Shown here: piece after piece, positions 24,505-33,828 of the stretch
Numbering within the stretch: position 1 is the first letter of the stretch
Layout of the letters: each line of letters starts with the position of its first letter
NCBI GenBank assembly: GCA_963738575.1
Contig: CAVTWY010000003.1
Location: 124,001-188,000, forward strand
From: CAVTWY01 sp963738575
GTDB taxonomy: Bacteria > Pseudomonadota > Gammaproteobacteria > Burkholderiales > Burkholderiaceae_C
Reading direction: 5' to 3'
DNA length: 64,000 nt
Notes under the pieces: model-generated
What the model was told of the DNA's origin: nothing
Database searches by the model: none
The model's input: the letters and a program-made list of their open reading frames with translations, nothing else
Made by a program: the position numbers and the translations under genes

Positions 24505-25308
24505 TTATTTCACAAGCGGTGTGGTGGAGGCTTCCAGCTCAACGCCTTCCAGTTGCGCCTGCCCAGCAAGCAGTTGCAGGTACTGACGCAGCGCGGTGGT
24601 GAACGCTTGTTGGCGCAGCGCCTGTGCCACTGCCGACTTCACGGTCTCGTAGGCGGGCTCGACACCAGGCTCGCGCGCCAGCACCTCCACCACATGCAAA
24701 CCAAAGCGGCTGTGCACCAACCGCGGCAGCACGCCAACCTCGGGCTTGCCGAACAATTCGCGCGCAAACTCTGGCGCGCAGTCGTCGCTGGTGAGCCAGC
24801 CCAAAGCACCACCGTTGGCCCCGCTGGGGCAGTTCGACATGGCTGCGGCTGCGACTGCAAAGCGGCCCTCCGCGCCCGACGCCGCGCACCGCACGTCCAG
24901 CAGGCAACCCTCGGCGCGCTGGCGCAAAGCGTTGACGTCCACCCCGGGGGTGACGGCGAACAGCACATGGCGCACCTGCACACGCTCCCCCGTGGCATAA
25001 CGCCCATGCTGCGCGGCATGATGTCGCCGGCAGGCTTCCTCAGTCGGTGGTGGCACGGCCAGTTCCTGGTCGAGCAAGGCTTCGATGGCGGCGCTGGCCG
25101 CTTCGCTCAGGGCGCCGCCCGAGGGCGCATCATCGCCCTTGGGCAACAGGCCCGCGTCGATGGCCGCTTGGCGCAGCAGCTCCGCGCAGGCACGCTGGCG
25201 AACTTCTTCGACCGACAACACTTCTTGCGCATCGGACAGCCAAACGCCGTTGACGCGGGGGAGAGGCGGGGTTGGGTGGCTCACGGGGGCGTTCATGGGG
25301 AGTTTCAT
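24505..25308 (-). CDS. PpiC-type (parvulin) peptidyl-prolyl isomerase of the nar operon
   Basis: A protein of about 267 residues. The first half is a helical SurA/NifM-like N-terminal region (VEEVRQRACAELLRQAAIDA). The parvulin domain then starts RVQVRHVLFAVTPGVDV and ends SRFGLHVVEVLAREPG, the family's closing motif. No obvious signal peptide is present, so it is probably cytoplasmic and may assist folding or maturation of the nitrate reductase. Parvulin genes directly after narI are common in betaproteobacteria. It starts 19 bases after the narI stop; AGGA precedes the ATG. An in-frame ATG four codons later is an alternative. Confidence 0.85.
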   Translation of the reverse strand: MKLPMNAPVSHPTPPLPRVNGVWLSDAQEVLSVEEVRQRACAELLRQAAIDAGLLPKGDDAPSGGALSEAASAAIEALLDQELAVPPPTEEACRRHHAAQHGRYATGERVQVRHVLFAVTPGVDVNALRQRAEGCLLDVRCAASGAEGRFAVAAAAMSNCPSGANGGALGWLTSDDCAPEFARELFGKPEVGVLPRLVHSRFGLHVVEVLAREPGVEPAYETVKSAVAQALRQQAFTTALRQYLQLLAGQAQLEGVELEASTTPLVK

Positions 25309-25327
25309 GGCGAGGTCCTGGTGAGCT

Positions 25328-26053
25328 TCAGCCAACACGGCGGGTCTGGTTCTGGCCGCCTGGCACATTGAGCCGGCGCGAACGCGAGATTTGGTAGGGG
25401 CGGAACAGGTAGGCCATGGTGCCGAAGCCGCTCCACACGTGCACCAGGCGGCTGAAAGGGAAGAGCAAGAAGATCGTCATCCCTAACAGCATGTGCGCCT
25501 GGAAGTGCCACTCAATGCCCGCCACCAGAGTTGCGTCGGGCTGGAAGGTGGCAATGCCTTGCAAGTAAGTGGCCAGGCGCAACATCGTGGTGGGCTCCGA
25601 CACATGGTGCAGTGACGACGGAAGCGTTGCCAGGCCGATGCACAGCTGCACCCACAGAATAAGCAAAATAGCGATGTCGGTGCGATGGCTCGTCAGGCGG
25701 ATGCGGGGGTCGAACAGGCGCCGGTGCAGGAGCAGGGTCAGACCGATGAAGCACAGCACGCCGGCCACGCCGCCTGCCACCACGGCCAACAGTTGCTTTT
25801 GCGATGCAGTGACGAAGATCTCGTACAACCAGTGCGGGGTGAGCTGGCCGAACAGGTGACCAAAGAAGAGAAACAAGATGCCGCCGTGGAACAAGTTGCT
25901 GCCCCAGCGCAACTGGCCAGCGCGCAGCAACTGCGAGCTGTCGCTTTTCCAGGTGTACTGGTCGCGGTCGAAGCGCGCCAAGCTGCCCATCAAGAACACC
26001 GCCAGACAGAGGTACGGGTAGATGGTGAAGAAAAAATAGTGTGCGGCCTTCAT
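25328..26053 (-). CDS. narI: Respiratory nitrate reductase gamma subunit (cytochrome b)
   Basis: A 241-residue quinol-oxidising membrane subunit with five helices. Heme-b ligand histidines are in the FHGGILFLFFGHLFG segment (about 54-68) and in the later IEWHFQAHMLLGMTIF helix. It passes electrons from quinol to NarH. AGGAG precedes the ATG, and the start overlaps the narJ stop by four bases (ATGA). The length is close to E. coli NarI (225). Confidence 0.95.
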   Translation of the reverse strand: MKAAHYFFFTIYPYLCLAVFLMGSLARFDRDQYTWKSDSSQLLRAGQLRWGSNLFHGGILFLFFGHLFGQLTPHWLYEIFVTASQKQLLAVVAGGVAGVLCFIGLTLLLHRRLFDPRIRLTSHRTDIAILLILWVQLCIGLATLPSSLHHVSEPTTMLRLATYLQGIATFQPDATLVAGIEWHFQAHMLLGMTIFLLFPFSRLVHVWSGFGTMAYLFRPYQISRSRRLNVPGGQNQTRRVG

Positions 26054-26760
26054 GTTGAGGCTCCTGACGAGGGGGCGTGGGTCGAACGGACAGGCACTGC
26101 AGCGAGTGCCGCATTCCTGACGAGTTGAATGGGATGCGGCTGGCCTGGCCGGGCCTGGCCCTGGGTGGAGCAACCGTCGAAGGCCATCGGCTCGACCCAG
26201 CTTTCATCCAACTCGGGCTCGGGCGGTACCGACACGGCCTGCGCCTTTTCGCCCGCGAGGTCCAGCAGTGCGGCCAGCACGCAGGCGTGCGCTGCGTTGC
26301 GTTGCAGCAGCGCGCTGAAGATCACCTGCAGGATGTGCGAGATCTCACCCAGGAAGGCCTTGGCCTGCGCCGGGGGTTGCGTGGAGACGTATTGCAGCAC
26401 CACGGTCAGGTGGTCGGGCAGCTCTCCGGGGGCCAGAAACAAGCCTGCCGCCTCGAAGGTCTGGCACAGGTCCACCATGGCCGGGCCACGGTCGCGGCTG
26501 TCGCCGTGCACATGCTCGAACAAGTGCAGCGCGGTGCCGCGACCACGGTCGAAGAGCTCCACGTGGTCGGCCTCGACATCCAGCAACTTGCGCCTGCCCA
26601 GGCGGTTGATGAGCGCATCCAGCTCGGCAAGCCTCGACGCACCCAGCGCGCGCTCGTCATGCAGCGCGGCCTGCAACTCGGGCAGGTGAGCGCGCAATTC
26701 GGCGTCGGGGTAGCTGAGAAGGTGCTCGAGCACCCGCAGTGTGCGAGCAATCGTTTTCAT
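26050..26760 (-). CDS. narJ: Nitrate reductase molybdenum cofactor assembly chaperone
   Basis: A 236-residue helical cytoplasmic chaperone of the TorD/NarJ type that assists molybdenum cofactor insertion into NarG before membrane attachment. Recognisable parts are LRVLEHLLSYPDAELRAHLP at the N-terminus, DHVELFDRGRGTALHLFEHV in the middle and PGELPDHLTVVLQYVSTQP. Its ATG follows the narH TAA immediately and its TGA overlaps the narI ATG. Confidence 0.95.
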   Translation of the reverse strand: MKTIARTLRVLEHLLSYPDAELRAHLPELQAALHDERALGASRLAELDALINRLGRRKLLDVEADHVELFDRGRGTALHLFEHVHGDSRDRGPAMVDLCQTFEAAGLFLAPGELPDHLTVVLQYVSTQPPAQAKAFLGEISHILQVIFSALLQRNAAHACVLAALLDLAGEKAQAVSVPPEPELDESWVEPMAFDGCSTQGQARPGQPHPIQLVRNAALAAVPVRSTHAPSSGAST

Positions 26761-28284
26761 TTAGAGGGTTGCCTTGATGGGAATGGTGCGCTTCTTCTCG
26801 CTGCCAAACAGGCTGGTTTCGGTGTTGCCTTCGCTGCAACCATTGCCAAAGCTGAAGCCGCAACCGCCGCGCACGTTGAAAGCGTTCTCGGCATACTCGC
26901 GGTGCGTGGTGGGGATGACAAAGCGGTCTTCGTAGTTGGCGATGGCCATCACGCGGTACATGTCTTCGACCTCGTTGACGGTCATGTTGACCTGATCGAT
27001 GGCAGCGTTGTTGGCCAGGCCGTCCACATGCTTGCTGCGCTGGTAGGCACGCATGGCCAGCATGCGTTCCAGGGCCCGCACCACCGGCACGGGGTCACCG
27101 GCGGTTAGCAGGTTGGCCAGGTACTTGACGGGGATGCGCAGCTGGTTCACGTCGGGTATCTCGCCGTTCGTGCCCACGTGCCCCGCGTTCGCCGCCGCCG
27201 TGATGGGCGACAGCGGCGGCACGTACCACACCATCGGCAGCGTGCGGTACTCGGGGTGCAGCGGCAGCGCCACCTTCCACTGCACCGCCATTTTGTAGAC
27301 GGGGCTGTTGCGCGCGGCGTCCATCCAGTTGTCCGGGATGCCGTCGAGTTTGGCCTGCGCGATAACCTTCGGATCGTTCGGGTCGAGGAAAATGTCGAGC
27401 TGGGCCTGGTACAAATATTTGTCATGCGTGACACTCGCCGCCTCCTGGATGCGATCGGCGTCGTACAACAGCACACCCAGGTAGCGGATGCGCCCCACGC
27501 AGGTTTCGCTGCACACCGTGGGCTGGCCGGCTTCGATGCGCGGGTAGCAGAAGATGCACTTCTCGGCCTTGCCACTCTTCCAGTTGTAGTAGATCTTCTT
27601 GTAAGGGCAGCCGCTGACGCACATGCGCCAGCCGCGGCACTTGTCCTGGTCGATCAAGACGATGCCGTCTTCTTCGCGCTTGTAGATGCTGCCAGAGGGG
27701 CACGATGCCACGCAGGCTGGGTTCAGGCAGTGTTCGCACAGCCTGGGCAGGTACATCATGAAGGTGTTTTCAAACTGGCCGTAGATGTCCTTCTGGATGT
27801 CGTCGAAGTTTTTGTCTTTGCTGCGCTTGCTGAACTCGCCCCCCAGGATCTCTTCCCAGTTGGGCCCCCAAACGATCTTGTCCATGCGCTTGCCGGTGAT
27901 GAGGCTGCGCGGCCGTGCGGTGGGCGCGTGCTGCATCTCGGGCGCCGACTGCAGGTGGTCGTAGTCGAAGGTGAAGGGCTCGTAGTAGTCGTCGATTTGG
28001 GGCAGGTTGGGGTTGGCGAAGATGCGCATCAGCAACTTCCACTTGCCACCCTGGCGAGGCTCGATGCTGCCGTTGGCCTTGCGCACCCAGCCCCCGTTCC
28101 ATTTGTCCTGGTTCTCCCACTCCTTGGGGTAACCGATGCCGGGCTTCGTCTCGACGTTGTTGAACCAGGCGTACTCAACGCCGGGGCGGCTCGTCCAGAC
28201 GTTCTTGCACGTCACGCTGCAGGTGTGGCAGCCAATGCACTTATCCAAGTTCAGGACCATGCCTACTTGAGCGCGGATCTTCAT
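26761..28284 (-). CDS. narH: Respiratory nitrate reductase beta subunit (Fe-S)
   Basis: A 507-residue electron-transfer subunit with four ferredoxin-type Cys clusters: CIGCHTCSVTCKNVW near the N-terminus, CEHCLNPACVASCP, CRGWRMCVSGCP (the Trp marks the [3Fe-4S] site) and CIFCYPRIEAGQPTVCSETC. It links NarI to NarG on the cytoplasmic face. Its start overlaps the narG stop by four bases. The length is as in E. coli (512). Confidence 0.97.
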   Translation of the reverse strand: MKIRAQVGMVLNLDKCIGCHTCSVTCKNVWTSRPGVEYAWFNNVETKPGIGYPKEWENQDKWNGGWVRKANGSIEPRQGGKWKLLMRIFANPNLPQIDDYYEPFTFDYDHLQSAPEMQHAPTARPRSLITGKRMDKIVWGPNWEEILGGEFSKRSKDKNFDDIQKDIYGQFENTFMMYLPRLCEHCLNPACVASCPSGSIYKREEDGIVLIDQDKCRGWRMCVSGCPYKKIYYNWKSGKAEKCIFCYPRIEAGQPTVCSETCVGRIRYLGVLLYDADRIQEAASVTHDKYLYQAQLDIFLDPNDPKVIAQAKLDGIPDNWMDAARNSPVYKMAVQWKVALPLHPEYRTLPMVWYVPPLSPITAAANAGHVGTNGEIPDVNQLRIPVKYLANLLTAGDPVPVVRALERMLAMRAYQRSKHVDGLANNAAIDQVNMTVNEVEDMYRVMAIANYEDRFVIPTTHREYAENAFNVRGGCGFSFGNGCSEGNTETSLFGSEKKRTIPIKATL

Positions 28285-31200
28285 GAGCCTTCTCCTTGGG
28301 CTTGCACTGTTTCGGCGCGTTCGTCGCCAAGTGGGGTGTCGAGCCAGTCAACCTTTGCCATCTTGCGCACGACCACGAATTCGTCGCGGTTGGTGCCGAT
28401 GGTTCCGTAGTAGTTGAAGCCGTAACTGAACTGCGCGTAGCCCCCGATCATGTGCGTGGGCTTGAGCACGATGCGCGTCACGCTGTTGTGGATGCCACCG
28501 CGCACACCCGTGATCTGCGACCCCGGTGTGTTGATGATCTTTTCTTGCGCGTGGTACATCATCAGCATGCCGGGGTTGACGCGCTGGCTGACCACCGCCC
28601 GCGCCGCGATGGCGCCGTTGATGTTGAAGACCTCGACCCAGTCGTTGTCCTCGACACCAGCGACCCGGGCGTCGTCCTCGCTCAACCAAACCACCGGGCC
28701 ACCGCGGTTCAGCGTCAGCATCATCAGGTTGTCGCTGTAGGTGCTGTGGATGCCCCATTTTTGGTGCGGCGTGATGAAATTAAGCAAGATCTCCTTGTTG
28801 CCGTTGGGCTTGATGTTGTGAATGCCGGCGGTGGTTTTCAGGTCCACGGGTGGGCGGTAGCTGCTGAAACCTTCTCCAAAAGCGATCACCCACGGATGGT
28901 CGAGGTAAAACTGCTGTCGCCCGGTGAGCGTGCGCCACGGGATGTATTCATGAACGTTGGTGTAGCCAGCGTTGTAGCTGACGGTTTCGCTTTCGATGCC
29001 GCTCCAAGTGGGCGAACTGATGATCTTGCGCGGCTGCGCTTGCACGTCGCGGTAGCGGATCTTCTCGTCCTCGCGGTGCAGTGCCAGATGGGTATGGTCG
29101 CGCCCGGTCTGCTTGCTCAAGGCCTGCCAAGCCTTCACGGCCACGTGGCCGTTGGTTTCGGGCGCCAGCTGCAAGATGACCTCGCAGGCATCGATGTCCG
29201 TCACGATCTTGGGCATGCCGTGGGTCACGCCCTCGGTCAGTGTCTTGCCGTTGAGTTGACCCAACTGCTCGACCTCGGTGCCAGTCTTCCAGCCGATGCC
29301 CTTGCCGCCATTGCCCAGCTTGTCCATCAGCGGGCCCAGGGCCGTGAAGCGCTTGAAGACGTTGGGGTAGTCGCGTTCGACCACGGCGATCTGCGGCGCG
29401 GTCTTGCCAGGAAACAGTTCGCACTCGCCCTTGCGCCACTCCTTCACCTCAAAGGGCTGTGCCAGCTCACCGGCGGTGTCATGCATGATGGGCGTTAGCA
29501 CGATTTCTTTCTCGACCCCCAGGTGGCCAACGCACACCTCGCTTAAGGCTTTGGCGAAGCCCTTGTAAATCTCCCAGTCGCTCTTCGATTGCCAGACCGG
29601 GTCCACGGCTGCCGACAGCGGGTGAATGAATGGGTGCATGTCGCTGGTGTTGAGGTCGTTCTTCTCGTACCAACTGGCCGTGGGCAGCACGATGTCGCTG
29701 TACAGGCAGGTGGTGCTCATGCGGAAGTCCAAAGTCACCACCAAGTCGAGCTTGCCGACGGGCGCGTGTTCGTGCCACACCACCTCGGTGGGCTTGGCGT
29801 CGTCCTTGCCAAGGTCTTTGCCCTGGATGCCACTTTCAGTGCCCAACAAGTGCTTGCAAAAGTACTCGTGGCCCTTGCCGCTGGAGCCCAGCAGGTTGCT
29901 GCGCCAGACAAAAAGCACACGCGGCCAGTTCTGCGGCGCGTCAGGGTCCTCGCAACTCAACTGCACGGTGCCGTCTTTGAGCCCCCGCACCACGTAGTCC
30001 TTGGGGTCCATGCCTGCCGCAGCCGCGTCAACCACCACCTGCAGCGGGTTGGTCTTGAGCTGGGGTGCACTGGGCAACCAACCCATGCGCACGGCGCGCA
30101 CGTTGTAATCAATCATGCTGCCGCCATACAGCTGCTTGTCGGCCAGTGGCGAGACGATGGCTTCCATGCCCAGCTTTTCGTAGCGCCACTGATCGGTGTG
30201 GGCGTAAAAGAAGCTGGTGCTGTTCATTTGCCGCGGTGGGCGGATCCAATCGAGCGCGAACGCCAGCGGCGTCCAGCCGGTTTGCGGCCGCAGCTTCTCT
30301 TGGCCCACGTAGTGCGCCCAACCGCCACCACTCTGGCCGATGCAGCCGCACATCATCAAGAGGTTGATGACGCCGCGGTAGTTCATGTCGGCGTGGTACC
30401 AGTGGTTCATCGCCGCGCCAATGATGATCATCGACTTGCCCTGCGTCTTGTGCGCATTCTCAGCAAATTGCCGGGCGACGGTGATGATCTGGTCGCGTGG
30501 TGTGCCGGTGATGCTTTCGGCCCAAGCCGGTGTGTAGGCCGCGTCATCGTCATAGCACTTGGCGCCACTGCCCCAACCGCGATCGATGCCGTATTGCGCC
30601 GCTTGCAGGTCGAACACCGTGGCCACCAGGGATTCGCGATGCGCGCCATCTTTGCCAAGGCGCAGGCGCACGGCGGGTACTTTGACGAAGTTGATCTCGC
30701 CGTTTTGTGTGTTCGACTTGAAGTGCGGCGTGCTCACGCCGCCAAAGTAGGGCAGGCCGACGCTCACGATCTCGTGCGCTTGGGCGCCATCTTCAATGAC
30801 TGACAATTTGAGCTTGACATCAGCCCCGTGCCGGGCCTCCTTGCTCTCCAGGTTCCACTTGCCCTGATCCACGCCGCCCTCGGGGGTCCAGCGGAAGCCG
30901 ATGCTGCCGTTGGGCAGCACGGCGCGGCCGTTGGTGTCAAAGGCCACCGTCTTCCATTCGGGGTTGTTTTGCTGGCCGAGCTTGCCGTTGAAGTCGCTGG
31001 CGCGCAAGTAGCGGTCGGGTACCAGGGTGATGCTGCCGTCGGGCAGTGGGTGCTCCTTGAGCATCACCAGCAAGGGCAGGTCGGTGTAGCGTCGCGCATA
31101 GTCATCAAAGTAGGGGCTGCGCTGTTTGAAGTAAAACTCATTGAGTGCCACGTGACCAAAAGCCATGGCCATGGCAGCGTCCGTGCCCTGCTTGGGGTGC

Positions 31201-32087
31201 AGCCAGATATCGGCCAGCTTGGCGACTTCGGAGTAGTCGGGCGTCACCGCCACCGTCTTGGCGCCTTTATAGCGAACCTCGGTAAAAAAATGCGCGTCGG
31301 GTGTGCGCGTTTGTGGCACGTTGCTGCCCCAGGCGATGATGTAGGTGCTGTTGTACCAATCGGCCGATTCGGGCACGTCGGTTTGCTCGCCCCACACCTG
31401 CGGGCTGGCGGGTGGCAAGTCGCAGTACCAGTCGTAGAAGCTCATGCACACCCCACCGATCAGGCTCAGGTATCGGCTGCCTGCGGCGTAGCTGACCATG
31501 CTCATCGCCGGGATGGGGCTGAAGCCGATGATGCGGTCGGGCCCGTGCTTTTTGATCGTGTAGACGTTGGATGCGGCAATGATCTGGTTGACCTCGTCCC
31601 AGCTGCTGCGCACGAAGCCGCCCATGCCGCGCACCTGCTGGTAGTCGCGCCGTGCAGCGTCGTCCTCGACGATCGTGGCCCAGGCTTCCACGGGCGTTTT
31701 GGCGCTTGCCATCGCAGTGCGCCAGCGCCCCAGCAGGCGGCCACGCACCATCGGGTACTTGACGCGGTTGGCGCTGTACAAGTACCAGCTGTAACTGGCG
31801 CCCCGTGCACAGCCGCGGGGCTCGTGGTTGGGCATGTCCCATCGGGTGCGCGGGTAGTCGGTCTGCTGGGTCTCCCAGGTAACGATGCCGCCCTTGACGT
31901 AGATCTTCCAACTGCAGCTGCCGGTGCAGTTGACACCGTGCGTGCTGCGAACGATCTTGTCGTGGGCCCAGCGGTTGCGGTAGGCGTCCTCCCAGGTGCG
32001 GTCTTCGCCGGTGGTGACACCGTGGCCACCCGCAAAGGTTTCACGCGGTTGTGAAAAGTGGCTCAGTCGGTCCAAGAAGTGACTCAT
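28281..32087 (-). CDS. narG: Respiratory nitrate reductase alpha subunit (Mo-bisMGD)
   Basis: A catalytic subunit of about 1268 residues that reduces nitrate to nitrite on the cytoplasmic side. The N-terminal HGVNCTGSCSWKIYVKGG carries the FS0 cluster ligands. YNSTYIIAWGSNVPQTRTPD and KQGTDAAMAMAFGHV are typical pterin-binding regions, and the C-terminus has the molydopterin dinucleotide-binding domain (GGIHNSVTRIVLKPTHMIGG). I prefer the ATG at 32087; a TTG seven codons upstream is possible. It follows narK2 with a 58-base gap. Confidence 0.97.
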   Translation of the reverse strand: MSHFLDRLSHFSQPRETFAGGHGVTTGEDRTWEDAYRNRWAHDKIVRSTHGVNCTGSCSWKIYVKGGIVTWETQQTDYPRTRWDMPNHEPRGCARGASYSWYLYSANRVKYPMVRGRLLGRWRTAMASAKTPVEAWATIVEDDAARRDYQQVRGMGGFVRSSWDEVNQIIAASNVYTIKKHGPDRIIGFSPIPAMSMVSYAAGSRYLSLIGGVCMSFYDWYCDLPPASPQVWGEQTDVPESADWYNSTYIIAWGSNVPQTRTPDAHFFTEVRYKGAKTVAVTPDYSEVAKLADIWLHPKQGTDAAMAMAFGHVALNEFYFKQRSPYFDDYARRYTDLPLLVMLKEHPLPDGSITLVPDRYLRASDFNGKLGQQNNPEWKTVAFDTNGRAVLPNGSIGFRWTPEGGVDQGKWNLESKEARHGADVKLKLSVIEDGAQAHEIVSVGLPYFGGVSTPHFKSNTQNGEINFVKVPAVRLRLGKDGAHRESLVATVFDLQAAQYGIDRGWGSGAKCYDDDAAYTPAWAESITGTPRDQIITVARQFAENAHKTQGKSMIIIGAAMNHWYHADMNYRGVINLLMMCGCIGQSGGGWAHYVGQEKLRPQTGWTPLAFALDWIRPPRQMNSTSFFYAHTDQWRYEKLGMEAIVSPLADKQLYGGSMIDYNVRAVRMGWLPSAPQLKTNPLQVVVDAAAAGMDPKDYVVRGLKDGTVQLSCEDPDAPQNWPRVLFVWRSNLLGSSGKGHEYFCKHLLGTESGIQGKDLGKDDAKPTEVVWHEHAPVGKLDLVVTLDFRMSTTCLYSDIVLPTASWYEKNDLNTSDMHPFIHPLSAAVDPVWQSKSDWEIYKGFAKALSEVCVGHLGVEKEIVLTPIMHDTAGELAQPFEVKEWRKGECELFPGKTAPQIAVVERDYPNVFKRFTALGPLMDKLGNGGKGIGWKTGTEVEQLGQLNGKTLTEGVTHGMPKIVTDIDACEVILQLAPETNGHVAVKAWQALSKQTGRDHTHLALHREDEKIRYRDVQAQPRKIISSPTWSGIESETVSYNAGYTNVHEYIPWRTLTGRQQFYLDHPWVIAFGEGFSSYRPPVDLKTTAGIHNIKPNGNKEILLNFITPHQKWGIHSTYSDNLMMLTLNRGGPVVWLSEDDARVAGVEDNDWVEVFNINGAIAARAVVSQRVNPGMLMMYHAQEKIINTPGSQITGVRGGIHNSVTRIVLKPTHMIGGYAQFSYGFNYYGTIGTNRDEFVVVRKMAKVDWLDTPLGDERAETVQAQGEGS

Positions 32088-32145
32088 GCCGTGTCTTTCA
32101 ATCGTCAAGGGTTGTTGGAAGCAAACCGTGTCGCCGCGCGCGGGC

Positions 32146-33801
32146 TCAAGGGTTTTTGACGTACGCGTTCTTGCGCAGGTAAAACCACCAGTTCAAAACG
32201 AGGCACAGGGCGTAAAAGACCGCAAACCCGTACATCGCGATCTGCGGGGTGGCCGCTTTGATTTGCGCGCCAATCACCACTGGGGCAATGAAGGCGCCGT
32301 ACGCTGCAATGGCCGATGTCCAGCCCAGCACGGGGCCTGCCTGCTGGCGATCAAACAGCACGCCGATGGTGCGAAAGGTGCTGCCATTGCCAATGCCGCT
32401 GGCGGTGAAGAGCAGCACGAACAGCGCCATGAAAGGCAAGAAGTACTGCTCGGGCGTTGCCGATTGATAAGCCAGCAGCATCACGTAGCCCACGGCCGCC
32501 GAGGCGAACACCATCACCGCCGAAATCACCTGCGTGACGATGGAGCCGCCCACCTTGTCAGCGATCCATCCGCCGATGGGGCGCACACCCGCGCCCACAA
32601 AGGGCCCGATCCAGGCAAACGTCAGTGCCGACGGGGCGTTGGGGTTCTTGAGCGTGTGCTGCATCACGCCCGACGCGTCGGGCACGTGGCTGATGCCAAA
32701 GATCACGGTGATGGCCAGCGGCAAGGCCATCGAAAAGCCGATGAACGAGCCGAAGGTGACGATGTACAGCAGCGTCAGCGCCCAGGTGTGCTTGTTGCTA
32801 AAAATCTTGAACTGCGCGGCGATGTTTTCTTTCATCGTGCCAAACGCGGTCAGCTTCATCACCAACAGCGTGCTGACGATGATGAGTGGCATCGCCAGCC
32901 ACATGTTCAGCAGCCCCAGGCCGCTGGGTTTGGGCAGGTAAAGGTACAGCCCCAAGCCGGCTGGCAAAAACGACAAGGTGTAAAGCCAAACGATCTTGGC
33001 AAAGGCGCTGAGCGTGCCCCCTGTGTTGGGCGAGACCGTCTTCAGGTTGTTCATGCCAAACCAGCACACGATCGACAGCGGAATCAGCGACAACAGCCAA
33101 GCAAAACCGGCGTTTTGAATGAAAGTGGGTGTGCCCGCTTTGATCTTTCCAAATATCCAACCACTGTCTTTCACCAACGCCATCGGCTCACCGCCATAGG
33201 CACCAAACAGGCTCATCGTCATCACCAACGGGATGACGATTTGCATGGTGGTGACCCCGAAGTTGCCCAATCCGGCGTTCAAGCCCAGCGCGGTGCCTTG
33301 CAGTCGCTTGGGAAAAAATGTGCTGATGTTGGACATCGAGCTGGCAAAGTTGCCACCGCCCACCCCCGACCAAAGCGCCATCAACTGGAAAGCCCACAGC
33401 GGCCAGTCCTTGTGCTGCAAAACGATGCCGGTGCCGATGGCGGGTGCCAACAGCATGGCGGTGGTCAAAAAGATGGTGTTGCGTCCGCCCGCCAGGCGAA
33501 TCAAGAACGAGGCCGGAATGCGCATCGTGGCACCCGCCAAGCCGGCGATGGCCGTGAGCGAAAACAGCTCAGCCTGGGTGAAAGGAAAACCCAGGTTGAG
33601 CATCTGCACGGTGATGATTCCCCACATGCCCCAAATCGCAAAGCCGCACAGCAGGCACGGCACCGAGATCCAGAGGTTGCGGTACGCGATGCGTTTGCCG
33701 GTGGACTCCCAAAAGGCTTCGTCTTCGGGGCGCCAATCGGTGACGTCGGCGCGCCCCGAGGGATGGGAGAGGCGCGGGGTACCGTCAAGTGCATGGTTCA
33801 T
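32146..33801 (-). CDS. narK: Nitrate/nitrite transporter, NarK2 type (MFS)
   Basis: A 551-residue major-facilitator protein with about 12-14 helices. The N-terminus DWRPEDEAFWESTGKRIAYR is the signature start of NarK2/NarU-type nitrate/nitrite antiporters. The nitrate-signature regions are GVGGGNFASSMSNISTFFP and GPFVGAGVRPIGGWIADKVG. It probably exports nitrite in exchange for nitrate during respiration. AAGG precedes the ATG. It lies 27 bases after narK1 and before narG in one operon. Confidence 0.93.
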   Translation of the reverse strand: MNHALDGTPRLSHPSGRADVTDWRPEDEAFWESTGKRIAYRNLWISVPCLLCGFAIWGMWGIITVQMLNLGFPFTQAELFSLTAIAGLAGATMRIPASFLIRLAGGRNTIFLTTAMLLAPAIGTGIVLQHKDWPLWAFQLMALWSGVGGGNFASSMSNISTFFPKRLQGTALGLNAGLGNFGVTTMQIVIPLVMTMSLFGAYGGEPMALVKDSGWIFGKIKAGTPTFIQNAGFAWLLSLIPLSIVCWFGMNNLKTVSPNTGGTLSAFAKIVWLYTLSFLPAGLGLYLYLPKPSGLGLLNMWLAMPLIIVSTLLVMKLTAFGTMKENIAAQFKIFSNKHTWALTLLYIVTFGSFIGFSMALPLAITVIFGISHVPDASGVMQHTLKNPNAPSALTFAWIGPFVGAGVRPIGGWIADKVGGSIVTQVISAVMVFASAAVGYVMLLAYQSATPEQYFLPFMALFVLLFTASGIGNGSTFRTIGVLFDRQQAGPVLGWTSAIAAYGAFIAPVVIGAQIKAATPQIAMYGFAVFYALCLVLNWWFYLRKNAYVKNP

Positions 33802-33828
33802 GTCAGTGCCTTGGATGGGTGCGATGCA